DNA from: Bacillota bacterium | GTDB lineage: Bacteria; Bacillota; UBA4882; UBA8346 | Direction: 5' to 3' | DNA length: 64,000 nt | Assembly: GCA_023415835.1 (NCBI GenBank) | Contig: JAEZJK010000122.1 | Coordinates: 1-64,000, forward strand | Position numbers and translations under genes: made by a program | The notes under the pieces: model-generated | Told to the model about the DNA's origin: nothing | Seen by the model: only the letters and a program-made list of their open reading frames with translations | Database searches by the model: none | Shown here: positions 1 through 8,025 of the stretch, one piece after another | How the letters are laid out: each line of letters opens with the position of its first letter | How positions within the stretch are numbered: the first letter of the stretch is position 1

Positions 1-190
1 AACTTTGATGGCCCAGTAATTCTTGGATATACCTCAGATCCGTTCCGCCTTCCAAAAGGTGCGTGGCAAAACTATGCCGGAGGCTGTGAACGGAAACCGG
101 CTTTTTAATTCCCGCCTTCTCTTTAGCCTGTTCAAATATATTTTGAATCGCAAGGCATAATATCCAAAATATTCGATCAACCAACCTCAT
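1..190 (-). pseudogene. Tyrosine recombinase C-terminal fragment, cut by the window edge
   Basis: Reading leftwards from an ATG at 190, the frame stays open to the window edge. It encodes IFEQAKEKAGIKKPVSVHSL followed by RHSFATHLLEGGTDLRYIQE and LLGHQS. This is the box II region of tyrosine recombinases (HxLRHxxATHLL and LLGH, with catalytic His and Arg). The catalytic Tyr should lie beyond base 1. Only about 10 residues precede the conserved part, whereas a full integrase has roughly 200 or more, so the N-terminal domain and the first catalytic Arg are missing on this side. It is therefore probably a 5'-truncated relic of a mobile element. The family call is firm; whether the left part is intact cannot be seen. 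Confidence 0.75.
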
Positions 191-285
191 TTCCTTCTTT
201 TTCCTTTACTTCCTTCACTTTATATCAAATAAATAAATCTGATTATGAATTTTGTTCATCAAGAATGCACAGCCAAGATGCCTAA

Positions 286-481
286 TAACGACTCACCCCT
301 CGCCAAATAGTGGTCATAGTTGTATGATCCTACCCCTCTCTGTTATGATCCCTTTTCTGCTTACGGATTCAACAAAGAGGGGCAAGATGGACTGACTTTC
401 AAAATTACCGCCTTGATCCGCCTTTCCTCTCTATTGACACGACTTTCAGTATTTCTTCATGATAGAGAGTCGAAGTGAGTA
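286..481. repeat. Structured interspersed repeat, copy 1
   Basis: This stretch is closely similar to 34517-34711. Shared features are an outer inverted repeat (ACTCACC near 291 and GTGAGT at 475-480), hairpin A (333-344 with 371-382, CCCCTCTCTGTT/AACAAAGAGGGG) and hairpin B (CTCTCTAT near 427-434 with ATAGAGAG 462-469). The loop of hairpin B is almost identical in the two copies. Weaker similarity continues on both sides, so the full unit may be about 280 bp. No open reading frame is conserved. It may be a non-autonomous mobile element or a structured RNA; I do not recognise a named family. Confidence 0.7.
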
Positions 482-553
482 GATTTCTCCTTACCTGAAT
501 TAACTTTATATCAAATAAAAAAAGGCCGCGCCATGATAATCACGATCTCTCCC

Positions 554-2335
554 TTAATCTTGGGATACACTTTTACCCTTTCCCTCCGCCGGTACCGTAA
601 AGCTGAACACCGAACCCTGATTCAACGAACTCTCTACCTGAAGCCTACCGCCATGACCCTCCACGATATGTTTGACTATGGCAAGCCCCAAGCCGGTCCC
701 GGCTTTAGCCCTCGACCGCGCCTTATCAACCCGGTAAAAACGTTCGAAGATCCGGGATAACTCCTCCTGGGAAATTCCGATCCCCGTATCGGCCACGGCC
801 ACCTTGACCCAATCCCCTTCCTGCCATGCGGATAGCCTAACCTGGCCTTCAACCGGAGTATATTTAAAAGCATTGTCTAAGAGATTAATCAATACTTGCT
901 TAATCTGATCCCGGTTAGCGAGAACCTTTGGCAATGTCCCTCCTGAAAGATTAAGGGCAAACTCCGGGGCTGGATCGGTATTCGGCAAAAAACGCTCCTG
1001 AACCTCTTCAAAGAGTTCAACCAAGTCAAACGGTTCCCGATTCATCTCCAGTTTAGCGTCGAGTTTGGCTAAATCCAAAAGATCCTTGATCAAATTGCTC
1101 ATTCTATCGCTTTCTTGGTTAATCGCAGTCAAATAACGGACTAGTACCGCTTCATCGTTCTTGGCGCCTGCCAGCAATGTTTCAGCCATTGCTTTCACGG
1201 AGGCAATCGGTGTCCTTAGTTCATGTGAGACATTCCCGACAAAATCCTGGCGGACCCTTTCCAAATGGCGCAACTGGGATAAATCATGCAAAACTACGAT
1301 CGATCCGGTTAACATCCCGGTATCGTCTTTCAAAGGGGCCAGAAATACCTGTAACATCCGGTTTTGAGGATAATATAGGTTTAATTCGCTTTCAAAAGGC
1401 TGCTTCGTTAAAGAAACATCCTGGATTAAATCGAGGAGATGGTGGTTCAAAACCACTTCCATGATTGGACGTCCCTGAATGTTTCGGTCCCCCAAGCCTA
1501 AAATGACCTCGGCAGCCGAGTTGGTCATGATAATCTTCAAGGTCCGGTCAATCACTAAAATACCATCGCTTAAAGTTTCGAGGATTACTTCCAACTTTCG
1601 TTTCTCGTTACCAAGCATTGAGAATGATTCCGCTAAACGTTGAGCCATACTGTTGAATGCCAAGCCCAGATCGGCTAATTCATCCCGGCCGAAATAACGA
1701 ACCCGTTCCGATAAGTCGCCCCGTGCAAAACGGTTCGCTACTCTTTGCAATTCATTGATAGGATCGGTAAAACGGCGAATCATAATTATCCCTAAGAGCA
1801 AGGCAAAAAGGGCTACCGTTAAAACGCTGGTAATGATTAACAAGCGCATCCTGAATAGAAACCGGTTCAGTTCTTGTTGGTCTTTGGCTAATCTAACCGC
1901 GCCGATAATTTGGTTGTTATTTTTAATCGGATAGGCGATATAAATAAATTCTCGGTTTATGGTCCGGCTAAACCGCCGGGCTATTCCAGCCTTCCCGGAA
2001 AGAGCCTTGCTTATTTCCGGCCGGTCGCTGTGATTTTCCATTACGTTGGGATCCTCGGCGGAATCTCCCCCAACATTTCCGACTGAGTCAACCACCGTAA
2101 CCCTAGCCCCAATGTCTTTAGCGGTTTCGGTTATAGTTGCGGTTAAACGGTTTTGGTCAGTTAATCCCTCTGCGGCAACTTGAGCGGCAACTAATTTGGT
2201 TTGAATTAAAAGATCCGCTTCCGTTGTCCGGCGTACCCTATTTTCCTCGAAATTAATGAAATATACCGCCAACATAACAGTCATCAGCCCGACGGCGATA
2301 ATATAAAAAAGAAAGAGGCGTGTTTTAAATCTCAT
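554..2335 (-). CDS. phoR: PhoR-type sensor histidine kinase
   Basis: A 593-residue membrane histidine kinase, last gene of the leftward pst-pho cluster. It has a transmembrane segment at 7-27, an extracytoplasmic sensor region at about 30-160, a second segment at 163-187, a HAMP domain at about 188-240 and a PAS domain at about 245-350. The HisKA box NVSHELRTP carries the phosphoacceptor His371. The ATPase domain shows an N box (LLDNAFKYTP, Asn488), a G1 box (DTGIG, 516-520) and a G2 box (GTGLGLAI from 546). This architecture matches PhoR/WalK kinases. The neighbouring phoB (23 bp upstream), phoU and pst genes favour phosphate sensing. The gene presumably phosphorylates the adjacent PhoB-like regulator. 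No clear terminator was seen after it. Confidence 0.93.
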   Translation of the reverse strand: MRFKTRLFLFYIIAVGLMTVMLAVYFINFEENRVRRTTEADLLIQTKLVAAQVAAEGLTDQNRLTATITETAKDIGARVTVVDSVGNVGGDSAEDPNVMENHSDRPEISKALSGKAGIARRFSRTINREFIYIAYPIKNNNQIIGAVRLAKDQQELNRFLFRMRLLIITSVLTVALFALLLGIIMIRRFTDPINELQRVANRFARGDLSERVRYFGRDELADLGLAFNSMAQRLAESFSMLGNEKRKLEVILETLSDGILVIDRTLKIIMTNSAAEVILGLGDRNIQGRPIMEVVLNHHLLDLIQDVSLTKQPFESELNLYYPQNRMLQVFLAPLKDDTGMLTGSIVVLHDLSQLRHLERVRQDFVGNVSHELRTPIASVKAMAETLLAGAKNDEAVLVRYLTAINQESDRMSNLIKDLLDLAKLDAKLEMNREPFDLVELFEEVQERFLPNTDPAPEFALNLSGGTLPKVLANRDQIKQVLINLLDNAFKYTPVEGQVRLSAWQEGDWVKVAVADTGIGISQEELSRIFERFYRVDKARSRAKAGTGLGLAIVKHIVEGHGGRLQVESSLNQGSVFSFTVPAEGKGKSVSQD

Positions 2336-2358
2336 GGCGTCCCCTTTTCAAAATTTCC

Positions 2359-3048
2359 TTACTTCTTAAACTTATAGCCAACACCGCGAATTGTCAATAT
2401 ATACTGTGGATTACCCGGATCGGTCTCAATTTTTTCCCGAAGCCAGCGGATATGGACATCCACAGTCCGGTTATCCCCATAAAAATCACTACCCCAAACC
2501 AGGTTAAGCAGTTGCTCTCTGGATAATACTTGCCCCGGATGGGAAGCCAAAATCCTTAAGAGTTCGAATTCCTTACTTGATAGATTAACCGCTTCCCCAT
2601 TGACCAAAACCTCGTGCCCTAAAAGATCAATCTGTAATTGGCCGCTGATTATCGATTGGGATTGACCAATCGCTTCAGCGCGTGTTACCGTCCGTTTTAG
2701 GACCCTCTTAACTCGAGCCATCAATTCACGCATACTAAATGGTTTGGTAACGTAATCATCGGCCCCCAGTTCCAAGCCAAGGACCCGATCGATCTCTCCC
2801 TCTTTGGCGGTTAACATGATAATCGGAATTTCAGACTGTTTGCGAAGCCTGCGGCAGATTTCTAATCCATCGATACCGGGAAGCATCAGATCCAAGAGAA
2901 TTAAATCAAACTCACCCGCTTCCGCCAGCCCCAGTCCGGCCTCGCCATCTCCTGCGGCGACCACTTCGAATCCTTCTTGCTTTAAATTATAGCTAACCGA
3001 CTCAACGATCATTGGTTCGTCGTCAATGACTAAGATCCGTTTGGGCAT
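2359..3048 (-). CDS. phoB: PhoB/PhoP-type response regulator (OmpR family)
   Basis: A 229-residue two-domain regulator. The receiver domain has the acidic pair Asp9-Asp10, phosphoacceptor Asp53 in LLDLMLPG, and Lys102 in TKPF. The C-terminal winged helix (about 130-227) contains SSKEFELLRILASHPG and ends in RGVGYKFKK, as in OmpR/PhoB proteins. It lies between phoU and phoR on the same strand with short gaps, so it should be the DNA-binding partner of the kinase. A plausible target is the 11-bp-period repeat upstream of pstC (6473-6516), which fits the binding mode of this family. The name phoB rather than phoP is a convention here. Confidence 0.93.
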   Translation of the reverse strand: MPKRILVIDDEPMIVESVSYNLKQEGFEVVAAGDGEAGLGLAEAGEFDLILLDLMLPGIDGLEICRRLRKQSEIPIIMLTAKEGEIDRVLGLELGADDYVTKPFSMRELMARVKRVLKRTVTRAEAIGQSQSIISGQLQIDLLGHEVLVNGEAVNLSSKEFELLRILASHPGQVLSREQLLNLVWGSDFYGDNRTVDVHIRWLREKIETDPGNPQYILTIRGVGYKFKK

Positions 3049-3065
3049 TCTCCCACCCCGTAACT

Positions 3066-3722
3066 TTAATAACGTTCATTTTTCCCCGTAACTAAATAAA
3101 TGGTCCTTTCACCGATGTTGGTGGCATGATCCCCGACTCTTTCAAGGAAACGGGCGGCAAATAACAGATTTAAGGCCTGGACCACCTGCTGGGAATCGCC
3201 TCCGGCCGCGACAAAACCGGTAAGTTCTATAAAAAGATCCTCGTATACCTTATCGATTACGTCATCTTTCAAGCAAGTCGCCTTGGCGAATTCCACATCC
3301 CGGTCGACGAAAGCCTTCAAGCTGTCCCGGATCATTCCTTCGGCCATCCCCGCCATTTTCGAAATATCGACCAGCGGTTTAATCAAATGATCGGTCCCGA
3401 TTCTTTGTGCGATCTCGGCAATGTTCGTGGCATGGTCGGCAATACGTTCCAAGTCCGTTGCAGTTTTTAATACAGTAGTGATTACCCGTAAATCTCGCGC
3501 CAGTGGTTGTTGCAAAGCGATTAAACGGATACAATCGTCCTCAATCTGATTGGAAAGATCGTCAATCAAGTCATCGCCGTCAATGATCTTTTTCGCTAAC
3601 CCCAAATCTTGTTTGGATAGAGCTTGCACCGCAAGGTGAATAGCTTCTTCAACCATGCTCCCCATCCGTAACATCTCCTGTTGCAATTCACTTAAGGATT
3701 TATCAAAATTTGCCCGAGTCAT
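3066..3722 (-). CDS. phoU: Phosphate transport system regulator PhoU
   Basis: A 218-residue all-helical PhoU protein with two related PhoU domains (about 10-100 and 115-210). Family motifs are visible: IEDDCIRLIALQQPLARDLR, TDLERIADHATNIAE and RFLERVGDHATNIGE. PhoU proteins link the Pst transporter to the PhoR kinase and repress signalling when phosphate is plentiful. An in-frame GTG lies 9 bases upstream, but it touches the AGAGG ribosome binding site, so the ATG at 3722 is the better start. It sits 17 bp before phoB and about 215 bp after pstB. That gap holds no gene, only low-complexity GACTC/GAGTC-rich sequence. Confidence 0.93.
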   Translation of the reverse strand: MTRANFDKSLSELQQEMLRMGSMVEEAIHLAVQALSKQDLGLAKKIIDGDDLIDDLSNQIEDDCIRLIALQQPLARDLRVITTVLKTATDLERIADHATNIAEIAQRIGTDHLIKPLVDISKMAGMAEGMIRDSLKAFVDRDVEFAKATCLKDDVIDKVYEDLFIELTGFVAAGGDSQQVVQALNLLFAARFLERVGDHATNIGERTIYLVTGKNERY

Positions 3723-3937
3723 CGGATTCACCTCTGTCTATTTTTTAGAAGGAGTTGAAATCAAGAGCCAGGAGTCAGTAAAATCTTTGCTGATGCTCTG
3801 AAAACCTAAACCCTTCTGTAATTATTTACCGCTTACGGCTTAATATTTCGACTCTCAACTTTTGACTCCCTATAAAAGTATACGTAAAAAACAAAATAAA
3901 TTCCAGTCAAGACAAGCAAATATTCAGTATATACTGA

Positions 3938-4693
3938 TTAACCGAACCGTCCGGTCAGATAATCCTCGGTCTCCTTCTGCTCCGGATTGGTCATCACCTT
4001 TTCGGTGGGACCGTATTCCACCAACCGGCCCAGGAGGAAAAATCCAAGGTGATCCGAGACCCGGGCTGCTTGTTGCATATTGTGAGTGACAATAATAATG
4101 GTATAATCCTTTTTCAGCTCTGCGATTAAATCTTCAATCTTCCCGGTGGAAATGGGATCCAAGGCAGAGGCCGGTTCATCCATTAATAACACTTCCGGTT
4201 CAACCGCCAATAATCGGGCGATGCACAACCTTTGTTGCTGGCCGCCGGAGAGCCGCAGCGCCGGGGACTGAAGCCGATCCTTTACTTCATTCCATAATGC
4301 CGCGCCAATTAGGCTGCTCTCCACGATCTCATTTAAACTTTGCTTGTCTTTAATGCCATGAATCCTGGGGCCATAAGCGATATTGTCGTAAATCGACATC
4401 GGGAAAGGATTTGGTTTTTGAAAAACCATCCCCACCCTTTTCCGTAAAGCGACTACATCCGTTTTTGAATCGTAAATATCGGCTCCGTCAAGCTCAATCC
4501 GGCCCTCAACCCGCACCGTATCGATTAAATCGTTCATCCGATTGATCGAACGGAGAAAAGTGGTCTTGCCGCATCCGGAGGGGCCGATTAAAGCCGTTAC
4601 CGTTTTGGGATGAATATCCATATTAATCCCTTTGAGCGCCTGAAATTCCCCGTAAAACAAATTGAATTGTTCCGCTTTTACTTTCAAATCCAT
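3938..4693 (-). CDS. pstB: Phosphate ABC transporter ATP-binding protein PstB
   Basis: A 251-residue ATPase that powers phosphate import through PstC/PstA. It has Walker A GPSGCGKTT near residue 38, a Q-loop at VFQKPNPFP, the signature LSGGQQQRLCIARLL, Walker B VLLMDEPASALDP and an H-loop at VTHNMQQAARVSD. The phrase KPNPFPMSIYDNIAYGPRIHG is highly characteristic of PstB. The TTG at 4702 abuts the GGGAGG site, so the ATG at 4693, 10 bases after it, is preferred. It follows pstA by about 18 bp in the same operon. Confidence 0.96.
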   Translation of the reverse strand: MDLKVKAEQFNLFYGEFQALKGINMDIHPKTVTALIGPSGCGKTTFLRSINRMNDLIDTVRVEGRIELDGADIYDSKTDVVALRKRVGMVFQKPNPFPMSIYDNIAYGPRIHGIKDKQSLNEIVESSLIGAALWNEVKDRLQSPALRLSGGQQQRLCIARLLAVEPEVLLMDEPASALDPISTGKIEDLIAELKKDYTIIIVTHNMQQAARVSDHLGFFLLGRLVEYGPTEKVMTNPEQKETEDYLTGRFG

Positions 4694-4711
4694 ATGGTCC
4701 AAGCCTCCCGA

Positions 4712-5554
4712 TTAAACTCTCAGCTTTAATGAAAAACGAGACATTAAGTGGTTGGCGACAGTATTAATAATCCAAATACAAATTATCAATACGCTAGCCG
4801 TAGCGTAGGCCCGGGGCAACGACAGCCCTTCCGCGGCCAAGGTATATAAATGTAAAGTCATTGGCCGGGCCGAATCCATAATCGAGATCGGCAGCCTTAA
4901 AGCTCCACCCACCGTCAGCCATACCGCTGCTGTTTCACCGATCGCCCGCCCCACTCCTAAGATCACTCCGGTTACAATCCCCGGCAAAGCCGCTGGAATC
5001 ACCACCTTAGCGATGGTCACCCACTTGGTGGCTCCCAAGGCCAAACTGCCCTCCCGGTAAGAATCGGGTACCGCTTTAATCGCTTCTTCCGAAGTCCGGA
5101 TAATAGTCGGAAGGAGCATCAACGCCAGGGTGATGGCGCCGGAAAGAATTGAAAAACCGAGATGCAGGAAGGTTACTAAAAAGGCGAACCCAAATAATCC
5201 AAAGATAATTGAAGGCACTCCAGCCAAAGTTTCGGTGGCGAAACGAATGACCCGGGTCGCCACGCCTTCGCGGGTATACTCGGTCAAAAAAATGGCTGTG
5301 CCGATACCAATCGGAGTCGCAATGATCAACGATACTATAGTTAAATATAGCGAAGCGATAATCGTAGGAAAGATACCGCCTTCCCGCCCCATCCGTCGCG
5401 GATAAGCGGATAAAAACTCCCAATTTACGGAGGGAAGCCCCTCTTTTAAGATAAAGAAGATGATTAACAGAAGACACCCAATGGTGATCAATGCCGTAGT
5501 CCAAAGCAACCCAAAAGCGGCTGCCTGAGTGTATTTTGCCGCACGGCGCATCAA
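4712..5554 (-). CDS. pstA: Phosphate ABC transporter permease PstA
   Basis: A 280-residue inner-membrane permease with six predicted transmembrane helices. The cytoplasmic loop TSEEAIKAVPDSYREGSLAL followed by GATKWVTIAKVVIPAALPG is the EAA motif that contacts PstB. The sequence IGTAIFLTEYTREG is typical of PstA. Its start codon overlaps the end of pstC by 4 bases, so translation is probably coupled. With PstC it forms the phosphate channel. Confidence 0.95.
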   Translation of the reverse strand: MMRRAAKYTQAAAFGLLWTTALITIGCLLLIIFFILKEGLPSVNWEFLSAYPRRMGREGGIFPTIIASLYLTIVSLIIATPIGIGTAIFLTEYTREGVATRVIRFATETLAGVPSIIFGLFGFAFLVTFLHLGFSILSGAITLALMLLPTIIRTSEEAIKAVPDSYREGSLALGATKWVTIAKVVIPAALPGIVTGVILGVGRAIGETAAVWLTVGGALRLPISIMDSARPMTLHLYTLAAEGLSLPRAYATASVLIICIWIINTVANHLMSRFSLKLRV

Positions 5555-6420
5555 GTACCAACCTTCTTTCCGGAGAAGAATAATGCAATGGAGTTAATGA
5601 TGATAATCAGGCCGAATAAAAGAATGCCAACGGTAAACAAGGCCCCGGCATGCTCTCCCGAGGCGTAGGCCCATTCCTGACCAATTGTCCCGGTTAGGGT
5701 AGCGCCCGGTTCCAACATGGATTTGGGAATCAACGGAGTATTCCCGGTGATCATGATCACCGCCATGGTTTCCCCAATTGCCCTTCCCATGCCCAAAACC
5801 ACCGCTGCCATAATCCCGGACCGGGCAGCCGGAACCAATACCTTGTAAATGGTTTGCCAGTGAGTGGCCCCCAAAGCCAGGGAGGCTTCTTTATAATCCC
5901 TGGGCACCGCTCGGATAGAATCCTCCGCTACACTGATGATCGTCGGTAAGATCATAATCGCTAAAATAATTCCCCCCGCCAACAAACTGAAACCAAATCC
6001 GCCCACAATGGTCCTGAGAAATGGAACCAATACTACCAGGCCGAAGAAGCCGTATACCACCGATGGTATCCCGGCCAACAGGTTAATGGCTGGGCGGACT
6101 ATTTTACCAACCGTTTTCGAAGCGATTTCCGCCATAAAAACGGCGCAACCAACTCCGAGCGGCACTCCGATCACTAACGCTACTAATGTAACATATACCG
6201 AACCCACAATTAACGGTAGCATACCATAATTGGCAACCGTCGGCTGCCATACTTTCCCTGAAAATAAGGCGACCGGCCCATACTTCGCCAGTACCGGCCA
6301 ACCTTCTATTAAAACGAATAAAATGATTAATATCACTCCGGTTACCGCCAGGGACGCTACCCCATACAGCAAGCCGGAGATGCTACGTTCTTTTTGCTTT
6401 ATCCTCTCTTGGTTGGTCAT
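5551..6420 (-). CDS. pstC: Phosphate ABC transporter permease PstC
   Basis: A 289-residue permease, first gene of the leftward pst-pho operon. It has an N-terminal membrane anchor (about 18-40) and further helices. The EAA loop SVAEDSIRAVPRDYKEASLA, followed by LGATHWQTIYKVLVPAARSG, and the segment GMGRAIGETMAVIMITGN are hallmarks of PstC. A GGAGG site lies just upstream of the ATG. Upstream are only a Pho box (6473-6516) and decayed sequence. The periplasmic-binding gene pstS, normally first in this operon, is absent and must be encoded elsewhere or replaced. Confidence 0.95.
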   Translation of the reverse strand: MTNQERIKQKERSISGLLYGVASLAVTGVILIILFVLIEGWPVLAKYGPVALFSGKVWQPTVANYGMLPLIVGSVYVTLVALVIGVPLGVGCAVFMAEIASKTVGKIVRPAINLLAGIPSVVYGFFGLVVLVPFLRTIVGGFGFSLLAGGIILAIMILPTIISVAEDSIRAVPRDYKEASLALGATHWQTIYKVLVPAARSGIMAAVVLGMGRAIGETMAVIMITGNTPLIPKSMLEPGATLTGTIGQEWAYASGEHAGALFTVGILLFGLIIIINSIALFFSGKKVGT

Positions 6421-6472
6421 TTAAAAACCTCCGTCATTAAAAACGCAAAATCTATACTAAAATAATAAGATA

Positions 6473-6516
6473 TTCAAATTAAGCTGTTTTAAAGTTAATA
6501 TTAAGCCTATATTAAG
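6473..6516 (-). promoter_or_regulatory. Pho box: four 11-bp direct repeats upstream of pstC
   Basis: On the minus strand four consecutive 11-mers read CTTAATATAGG, CTTAATATTAA, CTTTAAAACAG and CTTAATTTGAA. They share the core CTTAATAT with an 11-bp period, the arrangement bound by PhoB/PhoP dimers. The array ends about 50 bp before the pstC start, leaving room for a -10 element (TATTAT or TATAGA at about 6450-6465 on the complement). PhoB-type boxes usually replace or overlap the -35 region. The periodicity is seen directly; binding by the neighbouring PhoB is inferred. Confidence 0.72.
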
Positions 6517-6579
6517 AATCTTTTTTGACCCTGTTTATCGTATCCGGTTATTTGACGGTTTTAAATTTCACGGTTGCCT

Positions 6580-6665
6580 CATCCACCTGGCGTATTTTAA
6601 ATATGATCTATTTGGCCTCGGAAGTGTTGAAGGCAATCTCCGGATCGATCGGTTAATTTTAACCA
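6580..6665 (-). pseudogene. Possible decayed coding remnant between pst operon and ABC cluster
   Basis: In one minus-strand frame this stretch reads PIDPEIAFNTSEAK, stop, then IFKIRQVDEATVKFKTVK, stop. The residue pattern looks protein-like, and VDEATVKFKTVK vaguely recalls family 5 solute-binding proteins, but no start codon or ribosome site is present and the frame is interrupted. The surrounding gap (6421-6891) otherwise holds only the Pho box and a terminator. It could be a relic of a lost gene or chance. The assignment is weak. Confidence 0.25.
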
Positions 6666-6750
6666 TACCTCTGACCACAATAATTTTCAGGTTTATCCTG
6701 GTTCACTAGTGAATATATAGAATTCTATTACATGGGAAGACTACAGAAAA

Positions 6751-6793
6751 AGCTAAAAGGCCTGACTCCGATAGAATACCGTAATCAGGCCTT
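6751..6793 (-). terminator. Rho-independent terminator of the DUF3798 ABC operon
   Basis: A 9-bp stem, AAGGCCTGA at 6757-6765 with TCAGGCCTT at 6785-6793, is followed on the minus strand by TTAGCTTTTT. It lies about 100 bp after the last permease stop codon. Confidence 0.75.
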
Positions 6794-6891
6794 AGTAGCA
6801 TAATTTTTTAATTTTTACCTGTCTACTTGACAGGGGGCAGTTCATTAATCACCGGGGGTTCAACTTTTTACTCTACAATTGATAGGGATTA

Positions 6892-8025
6892 TTATTTCTC
6901 GGATTTCTTCTGCCAAGCGTGTAATGCCAATGCCACCGCGATTACCCCATAGGCCAGGAATACCCTAAAGTACTCCCCTACCTGAGGTATACCTACAATT
7001 TTCTGTCCGGCAAGGGGTGAAACCACGAATAAGGTATGGAAAAGCAATACCCCAACCAAAGCGTTCCCAATGGTCGCTTTGCGGGTAGTGGCCCCGCCCA
7101 CCAGTAAAGCGGCAATCGAAAACATCCCAACCTGTTCGTGGCTATTATAAGTATTCATAGTACCGATGTTTTGCAAAAAGATTATTTGGCCCCAGGCTGC
7201 CAATACAGTTGAAATAATAATAGCAGTCATCCTAACCTGATTAACCTTGATGCCGGCTACTTCAGCAATATGAATATCCTGGCCCACCGTTCGCATTTGC
7301 TGCCCCAACCTGGTTCGGACTAGAAAAGATATTATCCCACAAAAGAGACTGATCACTAAATATGTAAAGAGGGGAATCCGCCAAGGACCTATCGGAATCT
7401 GTCCGGCTTCTCCCATTATCAAACCGTTCCAAAGCCAATCAAAGGCCCGATCCAGTGAATTAACCACTCCAATCAGGTCTACGGTGTTACGGAGTCCGAC
7501 TCCTGAAGACAATACCAAAATCTCGTCTTTAATTGGGATAATAGTACCCACCAAAACCAAAAAGACCAATTGATAAAGCCCGTTGGCGAAAAAGCCCATG
7601 ATCAGGCTGGTGACCATCTCCCTCCCTTTTGCTTTATTGAGAACAATACCGGTTAGCCAACCGAAAAAAATTCCCAAAGGCGCTGCGACTAAAGCAGCCA
7701 AAGCGAGACCGGGCAAACCGGTTACCCGAAAGTGGGTGATAATGATCAGGCCAATTTGGCCGGCCATTGCCCCGATAACAATTCCGAAGTTTAACCCCAG
7801 CCCGGCCATGATCGGAATTAATAATGAGATCACCAAGAAAGAATTTCTTCCTAAACGGCCAAAGATCTCGTTAATTAAAAAATTAATATCCAATTTGGCA
7901 GTGATAATTCCCGCCAAACATAGTAACGAAAAGAAAAGCGGCACCGGACCTTTCCTGATAATTTGAATGATTCCGGCTTTCGGGAACGACTTTCTCGGCT
8001 CGGTTTCGATTATTTTACTCTCCAT
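6892..8025 (-). CDS. ABC transporter permease (BMP/branched-chain type), second subunit
   Basis: A 377-residue polytopic membrane protein of the BPD_transp_2 superfamily (ribose, nucleoside and branched-chain amino acid permeases). It has around eight to ten hydrophobic segments, with conserved Gly-rich runs such as LGLNFGIVIGAMAGQIGLI and SIAALLVGGATTRKATIGNA. The latter resembles the ATPase-contact loop of this superfamily. It overlaps the first permease gene by 16 bases and is paralogous to it, so the two probably form a heterodimeric channel. The substrate is unknown. The last gene of the four-gene operon, it ends before a strong terminator. Confidence 0.88.
   Translation of the reverse strand: MESKIIETEPRKSFPKAGIIQIIRKGPVPLFFSLLCLAGIITAKLDINFLINEIFGRLGRNSFLVISLLIPIMAGLGLNFGIVIGAMAGQIGLIIITHFRVTGLPGLALAALVAAPLGIFFGWLTGIVLNKAKGREMVTSLIMGFFANGLYQLVFLVLVGTIIPIKDEILVLSSGVGLRNTVDLIGVVNSLDRAFDWLWNGLIMGEAGQIPIGPWRIPLFTYLVISLFCGIISFLVRTRLGQQMRTVGQDIHIAEVAGIKVNQVRMTAIIISTVLAAWGQIIFLQNIGTMNTYNSHEQVGMFSIAALLVGGATTRKATIGNALVGVLLFHTLFVVSPLAGQKIVGIPQVGEYFRVFLAYGVIAVALALHAWQKKSEK

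Noticed and set aside
4..554. Plus-strand 75-codon ORF at 533-760 as a gene
   Set aside because: It lies opposite the end of phoR, has no ribosome site and no recognisable product.
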